DNA of 64,000 bases from Acholoe squamosa (Eukaryota > Annelida > Polychaeta > Phyllodocida > Polynoidae), in assembly GCA_949317995.1 (NCBI GenBank), contig OX439043.1, positions 7,804,501 through 7,868,500 on the forward strand, read 5' to 3'. The notes under the pieces are model-generated. The model made no database searches, was not told where the DNA came from, and saw only the letters and a list, made by a program, of their open reading frames with translations. Below, in pieces: positions 41,601 to 49,200 of this stretch. A program made the position numbers and the translations under genes. The stretch's first letter is position 1. Each line of letters opens with the position of its first letter.

Positions 41601-44600
41601 GACTTCATAAGTGCCCTGGGTTGTGAGGTGTGTATATATAAGTGGGGACATAATAAGTCAGTAGCTTATTCAGCTGGTAATTCATCAGAATGAACTATAG
41701 AACACCACTCCAGAGACTGAGGCTCTAGACTATGAGACTTGGGATAGATCTTCATATAAAACTAACATGTTTTAAACTGATCTTTTATATGAAGAATTTG
41801 ACTTTGCTTATTTAAGGTCAATTTGATGCTAGATATAGGAAGGGTGTCTTCTCAACATTATACTTCAACAATCCTGTTTTCCTCAATGATATTTCTTTCC
41901 AGCTTTTGCATATTAAAGGGAAAGGTTTTTCCCAAAGAAGCCCAAACATAATTGTCATCCTTTCTTCGTTATGTGTTTGGTCTTTCGTCGTTCAGTGTTG
42001 CTGATACTATGATAATCTCAATTGAAATACTACGGGGTACAAATGTTGACCATCCAGAAACCAAAGATCAGGCTTTATTCATAATTACAAATGGTGAAGT
42101 TCCAAACTGTGTGATACCTGCATGATACTATGTGATCAATACCAAAGGTCAGTTGGATCAGTTTACCCATCTGCTGCTCCCTTAATTCACCATGAGATCT
42201 CTGATATTATGTTGCTGCTGTACCTTATTTCAGGGGCAAAGCCTTTAGAGACTCTCCTACCCAAATGACTGACTCCTACCTACTACAGTAATATACACTA
42301 GATATTTCTCATCATCGTATTTATCATACGACCGCCTGTTTCCTTTGTGTAACGCTTCATGGAGTAACCACTTTTTCTCTGCCTGACTATTGTTTGTCTG
42401 TCTGACTTTCATGGTAATGGACTGACTCAAAGTCTCTATGATAAAGTCATGGAAATTCAAAGCTGGACTTTATTTGAGGGAATAATTTGATCATACCTAT
42501 AGGAAGACAGGCTATGAATTTAAATAAAAAACTGCCATCTTCACAGGTTTTGCGAAAGATAGCTTTAAATACTTTTTTTTTCTTAAATCATCAATTTGCC
42601 ATTTAAGACTTCTCTTATTGAATTATTTGTGTGACAGTATATAATTTTTGCATGCAATCAGGATGTTTTGGGCTCAAGGGGGAAAGGGATATAAAATCTG
42701 TTCATCTAAAAACCGAAGACATGTGTTTTACCATCAAACTTAAATTTTGTGAAGAAGCATTTTCAAATTTTTCATCAATGATGAATATTCTTTTCTTTTT
42801 GTAATAGCAGCATGATCTGTGTTTTGCTCACTATCAGTAACTGTTCATAAAAATAAACCTTTCAGGACAGAATTGTGCTCAGTCATTCATGTTTATTTGT
42901 TGTCAAGGGAAACAAAACAGTGCTTGTAAAATATCAAGTCACTTGAAACAAAGGGACACAGAGTAGAGCACCATACTGTCCTTAAAGGTTAAGAAAATCA
43001 CTCATAAATTCTCATTTTTTGTTATATTTTACATATTGCACCGTTATATCCGTCTCTCACTTTGTTCCCATACATTTCATGTTCAATATTGTCTACTGCA
43101 TGAAATATATCAATTCTTCATTGTTTTTTTACACTACGAAGAAAACTGTCATAGTTTATATTCAAAAGTCAGATTTGGGATCATATACTCATTCTTGACA
43201 AGTCGGCAAGCAGAGGACAATGACTTGGACTATAGACATGAAACATGTCGACTGAATCAGTTCTATTGGTCTAGGATATTATTTGTGCAGTACAACTACC
43301 ATGAAACTTCTCAGCAAGTTATTGCAACTCAAGCAATCGTTATAGACTTAACCCATTTTCTCCAAGGGCAATCATGTCTTGAATAAATGTACAGGTGGAG
43401 GGTATTTTTCTGATACTTTTCTTTACAGTAAAATCCAGTTGTCACTACTCAGGATTAGAATTCAAGTTTTGACACACTGTTAGTGCTCAATTGATCAAAC
43501 TATTAGTAACTTGTAAAACATACAATGTATACATACAGTAGTTTAAATATAAAAAAAAATACCTGCTATTTGTAGAGGACAGAAGGGTAGAACTGTGGAC
43601 ACTCCAACCTTTGACCCTGCTCATGGAAACCCCTTCGCAGAGAGACCATCGACTGCTCGTCAGAATGATGCAGCTAAGGTGTCCCTGGAGTCAGCTCTGG
43701 CTGAGCTTGACAGGGAGAGTAATGCCCCTGAGGGAGTCGAGAATCATGTCTGGGAACGCATGTGTAGATTCCGGCGACAGAAGATTGAGAGCGAGCAACT
43801 TGTAAGTACTTCAGCTTGTGATCAGAGAAAAGGAATTGCTCAATCTATCTTAATGAATTTCTGAGACATTGACTCCAAATACTGGAGTGAGGACTTAATA
43901 CATGTACTGGTCCCCTATTCAAAATTTTGCTGGATGAGGTAAATTGCACTCATTATACAAACCATAATGGGTACTGTCATGTTGGTGCTATCCAAGAATA
44001 TGCTTGTCCTATCTCATCAACTCTTAGTGGATGTTGGAATCAGCTCCAGTCCTTCTTGTAGCTTATGTTACCAGCCTCAGTATAGAAAATATTTTTTCTG
44101 TTCAACGATTCCCAAATTGAACGTTACACCTTTTGCATACTTCAGGTGAAGCAGAAGGCGCTGGTGTTGGCCGATATGCAGGCCTTCCTGCAGAAACGGC
44201 AGGAGGAGGACGAGGACCTCAGACAGGAGATCGACGACATCATCTCTAACCTCAACAAGTATGTTAACTTCTCCAAAATATGTACTGAGTGACATCTGTC
44301 ACTAAGTGATGCCTCACATATCATAAAAGCCCTGACAAAAGTCACCCAGCATTTTGGATATTAGGCCAAATCAGCTCATACATTTTCCAAAAGAAGTGAG
44401 GGGTCAGTTTGTTGATAAGGAAAATTTTTATTCCATAGATAAACGCATTGAAGCTGTTTGAAATATCTAAAATATCAGGTCATAGATTTCTTTTCTTTTT
44501 CTTTGCTTATAAATGAAATCAGGTGTTGTGAGAAGTGCCATAGTTATGTGCCTTATGTTGTAGACTAAAGGAGGACCGTATGTGCTTTACATGTAACCTT

Positions 44601-45505
44601 ATGTTGTAGACTTAAAGAGGACCATATCCCATTTACGTGTAACTCATATATACCCTATATTGTAGATAAAAGGAGGACTGTTTACAGTTACATATAACCC
44701 ATATATACCCTATATTGTAGACTAGGAGGACTGTTTACAGTTACATATAACCCATATATACCCTATATTGTAGGACCATATCCCATTTACAGTTGGGATA
44801 TTACAGTTACATATAACCCATATATACCCTATATTGTAGGACCATATCCCATTTACGTGTAACTCATATATACCCTATATTGTAGATAAAAGGAGGACTG
44901 TTTACAGTTACATATAACCCATATATACCCTATATTGTAGACTAGGAGGACTGTTTACAGTTACATATAACCCATATATACCCTATATTGTAGATAAAAG
45001 GAGGACTGTTTACAGTTACATATAATTCTCGCCATGAATATGAGCTTAGATGTCGAAATGGCGTTAAACATCTATTACTCACTCACTCACTCACTACAGT
45101 TACATATAACCCATATATACCCTATATTGTAGACTAAAGGAGGACTGTTTACAGTTACATATAACCCATATATACCCTATATTGTAGACTAAAGGAGGAC
45201 TGTTTACAGTTACATATAACCCATATATACCCTATATTGTAGACTAAAGGAGGACTGTTTACAGTTACATATAACCCATATATATATATACCCTATATTG
45301 TAGACTAAAGGAGGACTGTTTACAGTTACATATAACCCATATATACACTCTATATTGTAGACTAAAGGAGGGCTGTTTACAGTTACATATAACCCATATA
45401 TACCCTATATTGTAGACTAAAGGAGGACTGTTTACAGTTACATATAACCCATATATATACCCTATATTGTAGACTAAAGGAGGACTATTTACAGTTATAT
45501 ATAAC

Positions 45506-45572
<67 letters not shown>

Positions 45573-45671
45573 CTATATTGTAGACTAAAGGAGGACTGTT
45601 TACAGTTACATATAACCCATATATACCCTATATTGTAGATTAAAGGAGGACTGTTTACAGTTACATATAAC

Positions 45672-45728
<57 letters not shown>

Positions 45729-46108
45729 CTATATTGTAGACTAAAGGAGGACTGTTTACAGTTATATATAACCCATATATACCCTATATTGTAGACTAGG
45801 AGGACTGTTTACAGTTACATATAACCCATATATACCCTATATTGTAGATTAATGGAGGACTGTTTACAGTTACATATAACCCATATATACCCTATATTGT
45901 AGACTAAAGGAGGACTGTTTACAGTTACATATAACCCATATATATATATACCCTATATTGTAGACTAAAGGAGGGCTGTTTACAGTTACATATAACCCAT
46001 ATATACCCTATATTGTAGACTAAAGGAGGACTGTTTACAGTTACATATAACCCATATATATACCCTATATTGTAGACTAAAGGAGGACTATTTACAGTTA
46101 TATATAAC

Positions 46109-46151
<43 letters not shown>

Positions 46152-46250
46152 CTATATTGTAGACTAAAGGAGGACTGTTTACAGTTACATATAACCCATA
46201 TATACCCTATATTGTAGATTAAAGGAGGACTGTTTACAGTTACATATAAC

Positions 46251-46285
<35 letters not shown>

Positions 46286-49200
46286 CTATATTGTAGACTA
46301 AAGGAGGACTGTTTACAGTTATATATAACCCATATATACCCTATATTGTAGACTAGGAGGACTGTTTACAGTTACATATAACCCATATATACCCTATATT
46401 GTAGATTAATGGAGGACTGTTTACAGTTACATATAACCCATATATACCCTATATTGTAGACTAGGAGGACCGTATGCGGTTTGCATGTAACACATATATA
46501 TGCTATATTGTAGACTAAAGGAGGACCGCATGCGGTTTAAATGTAACCCATATATATGCTATATTGTAGACTAAAGGAGGACCGTCCCTTGGGCTCTACA
46601 ATAACATCTAGTTGAAACCTGATGATTACTTCCCCCACATAGACAAATCATACCACCATTTCCGCTGATAGTGCCTATCAACCTGTGAAGCACAGGATAG
46701 CCATTTAGTGCCGCTAAAGTGCTGTAAAACACAAATCAATCAATCAATAAAGGAGGACCACATGCGGGTTTACATGTAACCCTGCCCCTGTGGAGTGGGT
46801 ACCTTCATGTGAGTGCATGGAGGAGCAGAATAACTTCATTGGGAGTCCACAAGGAGAAATCTCCTTCCATACTGACAGTGGGCATACCAGATTCGTAGAA
46901 GGCGACAAAGCTGGGGTTTCTTGTGTCTTGGGGTGAGCATGTGGGCAGCTGGTGTCCATATGCGCGGGCCCGGGTCTACATGCTTGTCTTTTACCATGGG
47001 ATTCCCCCTGAGGGAACCACGTCTGAGTGATCAAAGGCTGTGGTTTGTGTGGCCCTGCCTATGGGACCAGGCAAATAAAAGAACACTTGCTATCCTTCGA
47101 AATGAGCAGGGGAATGAAGCCCCGGTAGCGGTTTTCCCCCTCACCCCTCCTCATAGATTCGGTCATTCATCTTATAGATTCGGTCATTCATAGATTTGGT
47201 CACTGCTGTGTCGGGCAAGCAGCATATAATGGTAAGGTGAACGATGAGCAGTTTGAGCTGACCGTTTCTTCACGAGCGCTTCCTACCCGTTCCGCACGAG
47301 GCCTTTCGGCCTCGTGCGGAGCGGGCAGGAAGCGCGAGTGAAGAAACAGGAAGCTCAAACTGATCAGAGTTCATCTTTACATTTATGTCAAGGTGTTTGA
47401 GTGGAAAATCAATCGATATTTCATCAATACAATCCATAATTAACTCCTATTTACCCATCTTCATCGCGAAATGCTGACCGCCGCCATCTTGGATGTTTAC
47501 GTTTCAAAAAGGCTGCACATGCGCGGTGGACCTATGACGTCATTGTGCGGATTTCCCGCAGGTTATTTAACGCAGGGGTGCAATACGGGGGTTCAGTGCT
47601 TTGTCAATGGGGTATCGATATTCACCTTGACATAAAAATACCTGTCCAAAAAGAAAAGAAAGGACTTAATGTCCGAGAAACCTTGAATGTCTGAGTTCCT
47701 CGATGGCCCCTGGACGTAAAACTAAACAAACAAACAAACATGTAACCCATATATACCCTATATTGTAGACTAAAGGAGGACCGCATGCGGTTTACATGTA
47801 ACCTGGAGGTGCAGCTGCTGCTGAAGCAGGGCCAGGTGGAGGTGGACGCAGGACCCTTCATCCATGACTACCACGACAGCATCCTCATACACAGACAAGT
47901 CGTGGAGGACCTCAACCAGAAAATCAGGGTAAGTGAAACACATGTTAATAGTCTGATAATTTTCAAATAAGCACTGTTGATATTCTTGATATCAGGTACA
48001 TTCACAGAAAATAGGATGCAATCAACTGCCTTTGACAATTTCTTTTGAAAAGTTTGGTCATGTTTTCGTGCAATTCAACAGTCAAATTTCATGATAATGC
48101 TCCTTCATATCTTCTGCTATTTTCCTAGCTCAGGATATAAGTTGAGCATGACCTTCTCATTGCAGCACTATGGAGAGAGTAAGATAGCGAGTATGGTGGA
48201 GAGCAAGGATAATAGGAAGAGTATCGTACAACTGGAATGGTAAGCATGAAAAAAAGGGCCAGATCTAGTATTTAATTAACCAGCTTTGCACTTAAAAGAT
48301 TTATGCTGAAATAATGTGCACTACAATGGTTAACTTCTTTTTGCTATATTCATTGACTACCCTGTGTGTATAGTTAATAGACTCCCAAAGTGTTGGCATG
48401 ATGCTTCAATGCAGTTTGATAGTCCTTGAAAAGTTTAGCATAATGCAATATTGCAATGCCAGTGAGTCACCCACCACCTCTGTATTGGTGTATCTGACAA
48501 GAAAAAGAAATACATTTAGTCCTCTTGCAACCCAAAGAGGTTTACCCATGAAGCTGTATATCAGTATCAGCTTCTCTGACCTGATAACAATCACTGAATC
48601 TGGAGTATTGTTTTTCACTTCCATGTCTCTTTTACACTTCATAGGGAACACAAGAGGATGACGATGGAGATGGAAGACCTCCAGAACAAGCAGCGAGACG
48701 TCCAGAACCTCAAAGTCACGCGTGAAATACAAGGAGTAAGTTATTCTCACTCATATATTGTGCCCATAACTGAATTCCATGGTACGTAACTGCCAGTTAT
48801 CATTTAGGAAGAATGAGGATTTTGGTAATGTGAGATAAAACCTTGGTAAATGAGTGGGTGGGTGGGGAAAAACAATCTAACATGTCCTCCAATTGCCGCG
48901 GCTAATTCAAAAGAAGCTTGCGGTACTGAGGGCCGGGTGCTGCAAAGCGGTCTGGATGCTGCAAAAATTTAGTGTCTGTGAGTCCCAAGGGGGGGCGTGC
49001 CACCGGTAGCAGTTGGTTTTTCCCACCCTCGGGGAGTGCCGAGAGGCGTTTGAAACCATGAAACATTCATTAACTGCAATGATCCATCATTCCAATCAAA
49101 TCCTGTCGGATCTCACCTTAATTTCTTGTCTTTGAATGGGTAAATTGTAGTAGTCCATGTATAAGGCAGCCCACTTTTAAGGCATCTTGCATGTGCATTT

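Larger units (their letters stand above)
46590..47740. other. Insertion island between the minisatellite and its parent exon
   Basis: Holds a truncated SINE (46673-46749), another exon-start copy at 46748-46785, a SINE-like block with GGTGTCCATATGCGCGGGC near 46950, repeated ATAGATTCGGTCATTCAT near 47155, a GC-rich foldback (47231-47380), an inverted-repeat element (47381-47640), and a third repeat ending in GGACGTAAAACTAAACAAAC plus an (AAAC)n tail. The island separates the array from its last unit at 47745. Confidence 0.75.

Noticed and set aside
43036-43386. 116-residue plus-strand open frame
   Set aside because: No domain, low coding character, inside a CFAP43 intron.
44560-46590. Regular direct repeats as a CRISPR array
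   Set aside because: Units are contiguous with no unique spacers and are derived from an intron-exon junction in an animal gene.
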